Positions 8,107-14,065 of a DNA stretch of 25,143 bases are shown in pieces. Position 1 is the first letter of the stretch, and each line of letters begins with the position of its first letter. The notes beneath the pieces were generated by a model. It saw nothing but the letters and a program-made list of their open reading frames with translations. It was not told where the DNA came from and did not search any database. The position numbers and the translations under genes were made by a program. The stretch comes from a virus: the IMG/VR virus record IMGVR_UViG_3300023184_003457, positions 1 to 25,143 of that record. The stretch is one strand, 5' to 3'.

Positions 8107-8466
8107 TTAAATGTCATATAAACCAAGTTCTTGATCATCCTTCATCATTTTTATCAAAAGAGCCTCTCTACTATACTTTCGTATTAGTTTGAATATCTCC
8201 CCAATATCTGTAAAATCAGATGGTGGACTATCGTTTCTACCTGGTAAAAATATTAAAGTAAACCCGTGATTACCCTCAAATTTCTCTTTCACTCTGATAC
8301 CACAGATTTCATCAATATAAACCCATGGGTAGTTACCCACAAGTTTAACCTCAATACCAATTTTTTTCAATCTTTCCACAAATACCTTGATCTTATCACC
8401 AGTCAATTTTGTAGGATCATTTTCTCTTTCCATATAGGTCCCAAATTTTGTTTCTATTTTTCTCAT
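8107..8466 (-). CDS. Hypothetical phage protein
   Basis: This 119-residue soluble protein is not recognised. It has a helix near 22-42 (LTGDKIKVFVERLKKIGIEV), a beta-rich core (LVGNYPWVYIDEICGIRV, then GNHGFTLIFLPGR), and a C-terminal helix (IFKLIRKYSREALLIKMM). The NYPWVY and NHGFTL segments look like conserved core positions, and I have a general impression of similar sequences in phages of Bacteroidetes without any assigned function. The start overlaps the end of the upstream gene by 4 bases (ATGA). The product is probably cytoplasmic, as no signal peptide or membrane segment is seen. Confidence 0.7.
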   Translation of the reverse strand: MRKIETKFGTYMERENDPTKLTGDKIKVFVERLKKIGIEVKLVGNYPWVYIDEICGIRVKEKFEGNHGFTLIFLPGRNDSPPSDFTDIGEIFKLIRKYSREALLIKMMKDDQELGLYDI

Positions 8467-8684
8467 CTTAATACGTATCTATGAATTACTATTACTAATT
8501 TATTATTGAATAATGCTCGGTCTGTTTGAATGTCAATATCCATCATACCCAAGTCTTCCTTAAGTCTGTTGGATTGGATTTCAACTTCGTGTTCCGCATC
8601 TTTCTCATTTTTGAAGAACCCAAAATAGGAATCACATTTCCCTGTCTTATCACATACTCCGTAAATCATCTCTCTTTGATCCAT
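8463..8684 (-). CDS. Hypothetical small protein
   Basis: This 73-residue protein has no recognised family. The N-terminal part has two cysteines (VCDKTGKCDSYFGFF), and the rest is a helix (KNEKDAEHEVEIQSNRLKED) and a beta-like end (NKLVIVIHRYVLR). The pattern 'FGFFKNEKDAEHEVE' resembles short proteins that process an environment or index value, but that is only an impression. The listed start overlaps the upstream gene by 35 bases; starting at Met6 (8669) would cut the overlap to 20 bases and is equally possible. The end overlaps the next gene by 4 bases, which supports a real translated gene. Confidence 0.6.
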   Translation of the reverse strand: MDQREMIYGVCDKTGKCDSYFGFFKNEKDAEHEVEIQSNRLKEDLGMMDIDIQTDRALFNNKLVIVIHRYVLR

Positions 8685-8841
8685 AACATTCTAATTTTTC
8701 GTTTTTAATATTCCACAAATCTTTCACCCCTTCGGTCATATGACAATTATGTTTCTTTCCTGTTCTTTTACCGAACTCCACAATCATATCATTATGACGA
8801 TTTTTAATAACGTGAGGACATTCCTTACATGGGGTTTTCAT
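8650..8841 (-). CDS. Small Cys-rich putative zinc-binding protein
   Basis: This 63-residue protein has CxxC at C5/C8 (PCKECPH), then NCHM (C33, H34) and ECYG (C52). The spacing PC-x-x-CP ... CHM ... CxG resembles the small DUF6283-like cysteine proteins found in phages (CPWR/CPFR ... CHMT ... CAG). The ligands fit a single zinc or iron site. It is the first gene of a new transcription unit: a good Bacteroidetes-type promoter lies directly upstream, with its -7 box ending 8 bases before the ATG. The downstream genes through the RNA ligase overlap or follow closely. The DUF6283 likeness is tentative; the metal-binding inference is moderately firm. Confidence 0.65.
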   Translation of the reverse strand: MKTPCKECPHVIKNRHNDMIVEFGKRTGKKHNCHMTEGVKDLWNIKNEKLECYGSKRDDLRSM

Positions 8842-8848
8842 ATAAGAA

Positions 8849-8880
8849 CAAAGATAGTAAATTATTTTAGATTTTACAAA
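8849..8880 (-). promoter_or_regulatory. Bacteroidetes-type promoter, near-leaderless
   Basis: On the minus strand TTTG (8877-8880) is followed after 20 bases by TATCTTTG (8849-8856), an exact fit to the TTTG / TAnnTTTG consensus of the Bacteroidetes primary sigma factor. The expected start site, about 5 bases beyond the box, falls within a few bases of the ATG at 8841. It drives the small Cys-rich gene and probably the RNA ligase unit. It sits in the 39-base gap after the metallopeptidase stop. Confidence 0.7.
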
Positions 8881-9399
8881 CTATTTTTTGAATTTAAATT
8901 CGGTTTCTATTTTTCTTTTACCGTATTTTTTTTCCATCAGTTGTTGATGTAAATCCCAATTGATTATACTATTCTCTTTCAATGTATGTGGAAATTTATC
9001 TCCAATCTTATTTATAAGATCTTCAGAGAATTCTATTCCGTGTCTATATTCAAACTCGTCAATAAGACGATCAGTTGATAAATTTTTATTCTTTAAAAGA
9101 ATATATGCACCTAGATCCGCCTCTAATTCATCATTTTCAGATCTTGGACCACCATGTTTTAATATTAAATGTGATATTTCGTGTGCCTCTATAAAACGTA
9201 AATCATCCATAGTTAATCCATCTTCCCCTAAAAAAACCTCACCATCTATAAAAATTGTTTTAAATTCAGGAACATAAAATCCATAACCATAATCATTAAA
9301 AAATTCATTTAATTGACCATAATTTGGATTTTCCTTAAATACAACAGTAATTTGTGTTCCAGGTAAAAATTGCGAGTCATAGGCAAACGTATCATTCAT
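8881..9399 (-). CDS. HExxH zinc metallopeptidase-like protein (ImmA/IrrE or M78-like)
   Basis: This 172-residue protein carries HEISH at 73-77, preceded by DLRFIEA, and DELEADLGAYIL at about 90-101, where a Glu can serve as the third zinc ligand. This is the core of ImmA/IrrE-like gluzincins. The N-terminal part has beta strands (TQITVVF, FKTIFIDGEVFL) as expected for the fold. The C-terminus is basic (KKYGKRKIETEFKFKK). ImmA-type peptidases cleave repressors of mobile elements. Here no cognate repressor is adjacent, so the target is unknown. A TATATTTA box lies 6 bases before the ATG, suggesting its own promoter. The metal site is clear; the biological role is inferred. Confidence 0.8.
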   Translation of the reverse strand: MNDTFAYDSQFLPGTQITVVFKENPNYGQLNEFFNDYGYGFYVPEFKTIFIDGEVFLGEDGLTMDDLRFIEAHEISHLILKHGGPRSENDELEADLGAYILLKNKNLSTDRLIDEFEYRHGIEFSEDLINKIGDKFPHTLKENSIINWDLHQQLMEKKYGKRKIETEFKFKK

Positions 9400-9404
9400 A
9401 GTAA

Positions 9405-9437
9405 TAAATATATTGGAGTTATGATTTAACCCACAAC
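9405..9437 (-). promoter_or_regulatory. Candidate promoter before the metallopeptidase gene
   Basis: On the minus strand GTTG (9434-9437) is followed after 21 bases by TATATTTA (9405-9412), which matches the Bacteroidetes -7 box except for the final base. The box ends 6 bases before the ATG at 9399, the same close arrangement as at 8849, 10473 and 13102. It is weaker than those at 8849 and 13102. Confidence 0.4.
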
Positions 9438-10079
9438 CCCAACTATATCATCTAGATGGTGATCATTATCCATTTCAGAAACAATGTCTCGTTTATCCAT
9501 CATGTGTACAATCTCTGTTATACTATATGGGTGTAGGTTGTTACCATCCATACCAACATCCAATCTTTTACCTTTACCCCATTTTTTACTTGCGGGTAAA
9601 TGAACGTGTCCGTGAAGGTGAACAACACCTTTGTTAAGTCCATTCCAACTTGCAAATGGATAGTGAGTCATTACAAAATTCTCACCATCAATATTAACCT
9701 GTAAGTAATCACTAACAGATAAGAACATATCTTTAATGTTATCTCTATTGTTTCTAATGTGATGATCGTGGTTTCCAAGAACCAAGTGAATGTTTTTACA
9801 TACCAATCTATCCAAGAAAATTTTAATAAATTCAAACCCACCAAAAGCAATATCACCTAACATAATTAATGTGTCGTTTTGACCAACCTTTGAATTGATA
9901 TTATCAACCAAGTTATTATTCATTACATCTAACGTTTGGAAATCTCTTGTATTATACTCCGGTACTTTTCCATCAAGCGTTCTCCAACCGGTAACTCCTC
10001 TACAAATGTTTTTATGGTTGTAGTGCGGATCTGATGTGACCCACACTCTACCTGTTGTTAATATTTTATCAAATTTCAT
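9426..10079 (-). CDS. Calcineurin-like metallophosphoesterase
   Basis: This 217-residue protein has all five metallophosphoesterase signature blocks: DPH (17-19), LGD (74-76), GNHDH (102-106), THY with His139, and LHGHVH (155-160). These residues coordinate a two-metal centre that hydrolyses phosphomono- or diesters. Length and motif spacing fit the compact phage and bacterial form. Its start overlaps the stop of the P-loop kinase by one base, so the two are coupled. With that kinase and the RNA ligase (6974-8092), the set mirrors the three domains of bacterial Pnkp (kinase, calcineurin-like 3'-phosphatase, ligase). A role in 3'-end healing of RNA is therefore plausible, though a nucleotide phosphatase role is equally allowed by sequence. 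Confidence 0.92.
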   Translation of the reverse strand: MKFDKILTTGRVWVTSDPHYNHKNICRGVTGWRTLDGKVPEYNTRDFQTLDVMNNNLVDNINSKVGQNDTLIMLGDIAFGGFEFIKIFLDRLVCKNIHLVLGNHDHHIRNNRDNIKDMFLSVSDYLQVNIDGENFVMTHYPFASWNGLNKGVVHLHGHVHLPASKKWGKGKRLDVGMDGNNLHPYSITEIVHMMDKRDIVSEMDNDHHLDDIVGVVG

Positions 10080-10468
10080 TATAATTTTATTTCAAAACGA
10101 TTACGCATTAATTCTATTTTATCTTCAGGAACACCGTGTTCATTTACACTACCATGTCTATTTTCAACAATCACAGAAAATACTTTATATCCGTGTTTTT
10201 CCGCTAATTCAAAGTAAGGTTTCATCTCCCATTCTTGTGTGAATGTGTTTGAGACTGCAATTTTTGGTATACCTGATTCCATTTCATATCCAACAAATTG
10301 TTGGCACTTTTTGTGTGCCTCTTTTATTTCAGATGGAATAAAATTGTAATTACCATCATTATCATAAAAATAATGATCTGCTTCAAAAATATTTAACGTT
10401 AATAATTTGGCAAATGTAGTTTTACCCGAACCAGGTACGCCTCTAACAATATAAAGTATTTTTTCCAT
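10079..10468 (-). CDS. P-loop kinase, polynucleotide-kinase-like (N4BP2L/AAA_33 type)
   Basis: The 129-residue protein from ATG 10468 begins MEKILYIVRGVPGSGKTTFA, with the Walker A GVPGSGKTT at residues 9-17. An acidic segment EADHYFYDNDGNY follows. Near the C-terminus is an HGVPEDKIELMRNRFE pattern typical of N4BP2L-like and phage polynucleotide-kinase-like proteins. It is predicted to transfer the gamma phosphate of ATP to a nucleotide or RNA 5'-OH. A longer reading from 10495 adds MPFFLYICT but would place a promoter-like TATATTTG box inside the coding region, so 10468 is preferred. It overlaps the phosphoesterase start by one base. The kinase fold is firm and the substrate is inferred from context. 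Confidence 0.85.
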   Translation of the reverse strand: MEKILYIVRGVPGSGKTTFAKLLTLNIFEADHYFYDNDGNYNFIPSEIKEAHKKCQQFVGYEMESGIPKIAVSNTFTQEWEMKPYFELAEKHGYKVFSVIVENRHGSVNEHGVPEDKIELMRNRFEIKL

Positions 10469-10472
10469 AGTA

Positions 10473-10480
10473 CAAATATA
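10473..10480 (-). promoter_or_regulatory. TAnnTTTG promoter box, near-leaderless
   Basis: TATATTTG on the minus strand ends 5 bases before the ATG at 10468, where transcription would be expected to begin. No convincing TTTG is seen at -33. It sits just after the terminator hairpin of the preceding unit (10501-10520), which fits a new transcription start. Confidence 0.45.
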
Positions 10481-10494
10481 CAAAAAAAACGGCA

Positions 10495-10520
10495 TAAAAA
10501 AAGGGAGATTGATCTCCCTT
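10495..10520 (-). terminator. Rho-independent terminator
   Basis: A perfect 9-base-pair inverted repeat, AAGGGAGAT (10501-10509) and ATCTCCCTT (10512-10520), is followed on the minus strand by a T run (10495-10500). It ends the unit of the two peptidoglycan-binding proteins, 20 bases after the stop at 10541. Confidence 0.9.
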
Positions 10521-10540
10521 AATAAATTTATTTTTTTTTA

Positions 10541-12457
10541 TTAATAAACCGTTACACTTCCACCACCTGATGTTTGATTGTTTGTATCAACTGGAGTTAC
10601 TGGGGTTCCACCTGTAAGTGATAACATAACTTGATTACGTATTTCTTGATTCCACTTACAATTAACCGTCATACTTAATCCTTTGGTATTGTTTAAATAT
10701 TGTTTAATTTCTCTTAAAGTATTACAAGTTTCTTGGTTACGTATTTTTCTTTGTTTTTGTTTTTCAGGATCTATATTACCATTATATGATTTTGTACTTG
10801 ATTTTGTACCTGAATTATTTCTTCTACTTTTATTATCATTATCATTATTATTTCTATCTTTTTTAATAACCTCTTGAGTACCTTCTTTTGCATCTTCACC
10901 AAATAAAACTCTTTGTGTTGATCCTCCTGTAGTTCCACTAGCTAAAAGGGTTGCTTCAATAACCACAGTATAATCAGTTACTGAAATTATTTTAAAATAT
11001 CCATCATTACCAGTTAATTGGGAATCTTGAGTTTCAGGAGTAACTTTAATCCAATCACCAGCAACATAATTATGTTTTTGACCTGAATAAACTTTCTTTG
11101 CATTAGTATCCTTTAATATTTTAATTAAATCAAAAGTTGCTTGGTCCACAACACCTGGCGTTGAGTTAGGTAATTTATCTTTATATTTTTCTTGGAATTC
11201 TTTTACCGCAATTTCAGTATCAGTACCAAATCCTCCATCAACTTTTATTCCTAATTTTTGTTGTATTAATTTAACATCAGCTCCTTTAGATTTTTTTGCT
11301 ACCGATAATTCAAAAACCGTATTTCCAGTTGTTGTTCCAGTTGGTGCTTCGGTTAATAAATTATATCTAAAACCTTTATGTTTATAACTTTCATTTGTAA
11401 ATTCGTTTTCAAGAGCAGGATCTGTGGTTAGACCAATTTTTCCTTTATTATCTATAACCGCATCATAATCCCAAGCAGTAGTTGATAGTGAGTATTGTAA
11501 AAATTTATTTGGACAATTAAAATCTAAAACAATACCTGAATCAGGTCTTATTATTACACCTTGATCAGTAGGATCTTCAACACCTCTTTTTTGGACCCCA
11601 AAAATAAGATTTTTAATAGTTTGATTGTTAACGTCTAATTTATAACCTACACCTTTATCTATTTTTATTGGAGTTTTTATTAATGCGGGATGTTCACTTA
11701 TACATCCATATCCAGCAAATGATACTTGATTAGCGGAATTACCTCCACCACCAGGAGTGTATGCGGGCCCATCACATTTAAATCCTGATTTTTTATATTC
11801 ATCAACAGTATTATAACCACATTTTTTTGCGGTTACTAATAACTCCTCTTGTTTTTTTAATTTATTTGAGGCGTTAATTTTTTCTTCTTTACTATTTATA
11901 ATCTTTTGGTTTTTTGTTATATTAAGTGATTTATTAATTATATCAACCAACGGAGATAAAACATATGTCAGAGTATCCTCATTTTGATCATCAGATTCTC
12001 TCCCAAAAGGATAACTATTAACTGATCTTAACCCACCTGGATAATCAGTTGTTAGTTCAACACCAGTATGCTCTTTAAATATTTTTTTTATCTCACAAAA
12101 ATTAGGGAAATTATTCATTTGAGTTATCTGTCTTTTAATCTTGTCTTCATCAACACTCACATAACCTTTATTACTACCCAACAATTCAAAAAGTTTATCA
12201 GCAGTTGTACTTATTAAACTATCGTTAAATGTCGATTTACCCATTTTTGCTACATTACATAAGTTACCAATATTTTTTAATTTTTCAACATAAGAACCAC
12301 CACCATTTTTAATACTTTTAACGTATTCAATATTTTTATCCCCAACACAAAAACCACCATCAGGGCAATTTTTTATTTCTTCATTTAATATACCATAACT
12401 TTCATTTAGACTTTGTCTAACAATTCTACTTAATAAACTATCTGTAATTTTTTTCAT
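10541..12457 (-). CDS. Large peptidoglycan-binding-domain protein with N-terminal tag, putative virion or lysis protein
   Basis: This 638-residue protein has a PG_binding_1 domain at about 386-447 (KGADVKLIQQKLGIKVDGGFG, split here as VKLIQQKLG and VDGGFGTDTEIAVKEF). This fold is used by cell-wall enzymes and phage virion proteins to bind murein. A beta-rich section follows (about 455-520), then a low-complexity N/S/K linker (533-560) and a helical end. The N-terminal stretch MKKITDSLLSRIVRQSLNES resembles the tags of the 12461 and 14416 genes and contains L-N-E sites (residues 17-19 and 24-26). The region 30-230 has several cysteines and coiled-coil potential. There is no visible catalytic domain or signal peptide. 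It follows the small PG-binding gene by 3 bases. A virion-associated cell-wall-binding role is inferred. Confidence 0.75.
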   Translation of the reverse strand: MKKITDSLLSRIVRQSLNESYGILNEEIKNCPDGGFCVGDKNIEYVKSIKNGGGSYVEKLKNIGNLCNVAKMGKSTFNDSLISTTADKLFELLGSNKGYVSVDEDKIKRQITQMNNFPNFCEIKKIFKEHTGVELTTDYPGGLRSVNSYPFGRESDDQNEDTLTYVLSPLVDIINKSLNITKNQKIINSKEEKINASNKLKKQEELLVTAKKCGYNTVDEYKKSGFKCDGPAYTPGGGGNSANQVSFAGYGCISEHPALIKTPIKIDKGVGYKLDVNNQTIKNLIFGVQKRGVEDPTDQGVIIRPDSGIVLDFNCPNKFLQYSLSTTAWDYDAVIDNKGKIGLTTDPALENEFTNESYKHKGFRYNLLTEAPTGTTTGNTVFELSVAKKSKGADVKLIQQKLGIKVDGGFGTDTEIAVKEFQEKYKDKLPNSTPGVVDQATFDLIKILKDTNAKKVYSGQKHNYVAGDWIKVTPETQDSQLTGNDGYFKIISVTDYTVVIEATLLASGTTGGSTQRVLFGEDAKEGTQEVIKKDRNNNDNDNKSRRNNSGTKSSTKSYNGNIDPEKQKQRKIRNQETCNTLREIKQYLNNTKGLSMTVNCKWNQEIRNQVMLSLTGGTPVTPVDTNNQTSGGGSVTVY

Positions 12458-12460
12458 ATC

Positions 12461-12673
12461 TTATCCTATTAAAGCGTTTTTTATGGCCTTAAGGGTTAAA
12501 GGTCCTATTTTACCGTCAGGATTTAATCCTGAATTTTTGTTTGAATTTAACCAATTTTGTATATCCACAGTGGAGTAATCTTGAGTTTGTTCAACCAAAA
12601 CATTAGTTTTTACACCATGTTTGGTTAATATGTCTCTGATCTCACTTTCCGTTAATTTTATTTTAGGTAACAT
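12461..12673 (-). CDS. Small peptidoglycan-binding protein with N-terminal tag
   Basis: This 70-residue protein consists of a short N-terminal segment, MLPKIKLTESEIRDILTKHG with VLVEQ after it, and a compact PG_binding_1-type half domain (VDIQNWLNSNKNSGLNPDGK, then IGPLTLKAIKNAL). The G-x-I-G-P-L-T-x-x-A-I-K pattern is characteristic of the family. The tag contains L-T-E and L-V-E sequences of the (L/I)-x-E type cut by T4-like prohead proteases. It lies 3 bases before the larger PG-binding gene, so both products are probably made together. A TATATTTA box at 12705-12712 could be its promoter, with a leader of about 27 bases. A role in cell-wall contact is inferred. Confidence 0.75.
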   Translation of the reverse strand: MLPKIKLTESEIRDILTKHGVKTNVLVEQTQDYSTVDIQNWLNSNKNSGLNPDGKIGPLTLKAIKNALIG

Positions 12674-12733
12674 AAATATTGCTTATTAAATTTATTTTAT
12701 TATATAAATATAACCAAACAATAAAAAATAAAT

Positions 12734-12756
12734 AAAAAAAGGGAACCGAAGTTCCC
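12734..12756 (-). terminator. Rho-independent terminator with UUCG loop
   Basis: On the minus strand GGGAAC-TTCG-GTTCCC (12741-12756) is a perfect 6-base-pair stem closed by the very stable C(UUCG)G tetraloop, followed by seven T (12734-12740). It ends the unit of the 12822-13097 gene, about 65 bases after its stop. Confidence 0.92.
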
Positions 12757-12821
12757 ATTTTAGGCCCGACATTGAATACATATCTGACTCCACCACCTTA
12801 TTTTTATAAACAAGGAAACAA
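12757..12821 (-). other. Structured 3' untranslated stretch, unexplained
   Basis: Between the stop of the 12822 gene and its terminator lies a stretch unlike the surrounding A+T-rich spacers. It starts with a possible 8-base-pair hairpin (CCTTGTTTATAAAAATAAGG on the minus strand, one G-T pair) and continues with a more G+C-rich block ending TGTCGGGCCT. No convincing ORF is seen. It may be a structured 3' end or a small RNA; nothing else is recognised. Confidence 0.3.
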
Positions 12822-13097
12822 TTATTTTGTCACTAACGCTTCAATCTTACTTTTAACTTGTTCAGTAAATGAAACTTCTTTAACGTTTGTAAAGATAACA
12901 GAGTCTTTCAACACCTTACTTGGAATATGTACCAAGAACGTATCTCCGTTGAAGAAACTTAGGTCTTCTTCTAATACCAATGCTCCGTGTACCATCTTCA
13001 AAAAGATTTTGAATTGTGTCTGATCCATGAATGTCTCGTTGATTAAATCACCGAACTTATCACTAACTACTTTTATGTTGAAACCCATTTTATTCAT
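12822..13097 (-). CDS. Hypothetical small protein under its own promoter
   Basis: This protein of 91 residues (or 88 from Met4 at 13088) is not recognised. It has a helix near 13-36, a segment VHGALVLEEDLSFFNGDTFLVHIP with beta character, and a second helical end (FTEQVKSKIEALVTK). A strong Bacteroidetes-type promoter (13102-13132) places the transcription start about at the first ATG. The second ATG, with A-rich AATAAA before it, may therefore be the true start. The gene forms a single-gene unit ended by the UUCG terminator at 12734-12756. Its independent promoter and strong terminator suggest a distinct expression time from the neighbouring genes. Confidence 0.65.
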   Translation of the reverse strand: MNKMGFNIKVVSDKFGDLINETFMDQTQFKIFLKMVHGALVLEEDLSFFNGDTFLVHIPSKVLKDSVIFTNVKEVSFTEQVKSKIEALVTK

Positions 13098-13101
13098 ATA
13101 A

Positions 13102-13132
13102 CAAAGATACTAAATTATTTTTCAATTACAAA
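13102..13132 (-). promoter_or_regulatory. Bacteroidetes-type promoter
   Basis: On the minus strand TTTG (13129-13132) is followed after 19 bases by TATCTTTG (13102-13109), an exact fit to the TTTG / TAnnTTTG consensus. The predicted start is at about 13097, at or just before the first ATG of the 12822-13097 gene. The box overlaps nothing coding except the last codons of the upstream gene at the -33 side. Confidence 0.7.
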
Positions 13133-13447
13133 TTTTCTACCAACTTTTTTTAATGTCCCAACAAAATCATTTTTGTGGTCAATACCACCCCAAAAACCAG
13201 ATCCGTCTGACCATACACCTTTTTTATTATTTTTATAAACCATCTCACCATCAAATGTAATGTATTCAGGTTGTTCATTTTTATTCAAAGCATAAGCTCT
13301 TGTCATTTCTCTATTTTCAGATGGTGAGTAATTACCTGACCAATCTTGCCTACATAGAAATGTTGCTTGACCAACAATTATTTCTTGTTCATCAAGTGTT
13401 GCTTTCTTGTTAAATTTTTTCTTAAATGTGTTAATGTAAGTCCCCAT
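13115..13447 (-). CDS. Hypothetical small protein
   Basis: The 110-residue reading from ATG 13447 (MGTYINTFKKKFNKKATLDE) is preferred. A longer reading starts at a TTG codon (13474) and would run through the promoter box at 13464-13471. The protein is basic at its N-terminus. Its core has aromatic residues and short strands (ATFLCRQDWSGNY, then EYITFDGEMVYKN, then GVWSDGSGFWGGIDH) and may be a small beta-rich fold. No family is recognised. The Gly/Trp-rich segment could be a binding loop. The gene begins 18 bases after a TATATTTG box and its end overlaps the -33 element of the next promoter. Function unknown. Confidence 0.6.
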   Translation of the reverse strand: MGTYINTFKKKFNKKATLDEQEIIVGQATFLCRQDWSGNYSPSENREMTRAYALNKNEQPEYITFDGEMVYKNNKKGVWSDGSGFWGGIDHKNDFVGTLKKVGRKFVIEK

Positions 13448-13463
13448 ATGTTTTTTATTTCTA

Positions 13464-13471
13464 CAAATATA
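13464..13471 (-). promoter_or_regulatory. TAnnTTTG promoter box
   Basis: TATATTTG on the minus strand ends 17 bases before the ATG at 13447, giving a predicted leader of about 12 bases, A-rich as is usual before Bacteroidetes start codons. No clear TTTG at -33. It lies directly after the terminator at 13493-13530, which supports a new transcription start here. Confidence 0.5.
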
Positions 13472-13490
13472 CAAATAAAATTAACACCGC

Positions 13491-13585
13491 ATAAAAAATC
13501 CCATACTTTTTTCTCAAAAATTATGGGATTAATATTGATAAACCAATTAATTCGTAGAAAGGAAGGGTATTGGTTGTTTTTGTGT
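13491..13585 (-). ncRNA. Candidate small RNA of about 95 bases
   Basis: A promoter-like pair (13590-13618) and a strong terminator (13493-13530) bracket a stretch with no ORF. The predicted transcript has a 5' hairpin with a 7-base-pair stem (AACCAAT / ATTGGTT; arms 13569-13575 and 13541-13547). Its 21-base loop is pyrimidine rich (ACCCTTCCTTTCTACG). The terminator hairpin follows. This promoter, hairpin, terminator layout is that of a bacterial small RNA. The alternative is simply the 3' end of the NUDIX transcript. Confidence 0.4.
13493..13530 (-). terminator. Rho-independent terminator
   Basis: A perfect 9-base-pair inverted repeat, AATCCCATA (13497-13505) and TATGGGATT (13522-13530), encloses a loop whose T and A runs could extend the stem. 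A T run follows on the minus strand (13493-13498). It can end either the NUDIX transcript or the candidate small RNA. Confidence 0.88.
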
Positions 13586-13589
13586 AATA

Positions 13590-13618
13590 TAAATATACAA
13601 TACTTTAGTAAAAGTCAA
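13590..13618 (-). promoter_or_regulatory. Candidate promoter of the small RNA
   Basis: On the minus strand TTG (13616-13618) is followed after 18 bases by TATATTTA (13590-13597), one base from the TAnnTTTG consensus. It lies 14 bases past the stop of the NUDIX gene and has no ORF downstream before the terminator. Confidence 0.4.
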
Positions 13619-13631
13619 TGAATTTTTACTT

Positions 13632-14042
13632 TTAAGATAAAATTTTTGTTAAAATCTTATATAACTCCTCATTTTTTTCTACAGGAAGGTCTTCTAACGT
13701 AAAAAACCCACAATCTGAATGTTCGTGACCATCTTCCGCTTTATCCAAATTTGGCATCTTTTTTTCATCAGATTCATATATATATACATAAATTAAACCC
13801 TTTGGTTCTCCTTTTTTATTTTTCTTTGTTATGAATCCAACCAAACTTATATCCTTCTCAATCTTAATATTTGTTTCCTCATAAAATTCACGATAAGCAC
13901 AATCTTTTGGTGTTTCATTTGCCTCCAAATGTCCTGTTGGAATAAACCATTCTCCGGCATAAGTTTCGTGGTCAGCTCGTTTACATAACAAAACTTTATT
14001 CCCAAATTTTAATATTACACCTGAACTTCTATTTGATTTCAT
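13632..14042 (-). CDS. NUDIX hydrolase
   Basis: This 136-residue protein has a Nudix box at about 37-59: G37, E43, R51-E52 and E55-E56 in the order G-x5-E-x7-RE-x2-EE (GHLEANETPKDCAYREFYEE). The last Gly of the consensus is replaced by Asn. The box binds Mg and cleaves nucleoside diphosphates linked to another group. The flanking strands (GVILKFGNKVLLCKRADH and ISLVGFITKKNKKG) fit the fold. It could clean oxidised nucleotides, hydrolyse a nucleotide sugar or act on capped RNA; sequence does not decide. It is divergent from the DUF192 gene across only 23 bases. Confidence 0.9.
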   Translation of the reverse strand: MKSNRSSGVILKFGNKVLLCKRADHETYAGEWFIPTGHLEANETPKDCAYREFYEETNIKIEKDISLVGFITKKNKKGEPKGLIYVYIYESDEKKMPNLDKAEDGHEHSDCGFFTLEDLPVEKNEELYKILTKILS

Positions 14043-14065
14043 AATAAGAATATATTTATAACTAT
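14043..14065. promoter_or_regulatory. Very short divergent intergenic region
   Basis: Only 23 bases separate the two divergent start codons. They contain TATATTTATA (14051-14060). On the plus strand this gives TATATTTA ending 8 bases before the DUF192 ATG; on the minus strand it reads TATAAATA, which equals the T4 late-promoter consensus, about 9 bases before the NUDIX ATG. Which reading matters cannot be decided here. Confidence 0.35.

Noticed and set aside
8960-9277. Plus-strand ORF of 105 codons
   Set aside because: Antisense to the HExxH metallopeptidase gene; the sequence is rich in Ser/Pro/Ile as expected of an antisense frame.
12674-12780. Short minus-strand frame giving a hydrophobic peptide across the UUCG terminator
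   Set aside because: It starts within the spacer and reads through the terminator and T-rich DNA; hydrophobicity follows from the T runs.
13448-13474. TTG-initiated N-terminal extension of the 13115 gene
   Set aside because: The extension covers the TATATTTG box and starts with a rare codon; ATG at 13447 fits the promoter position.
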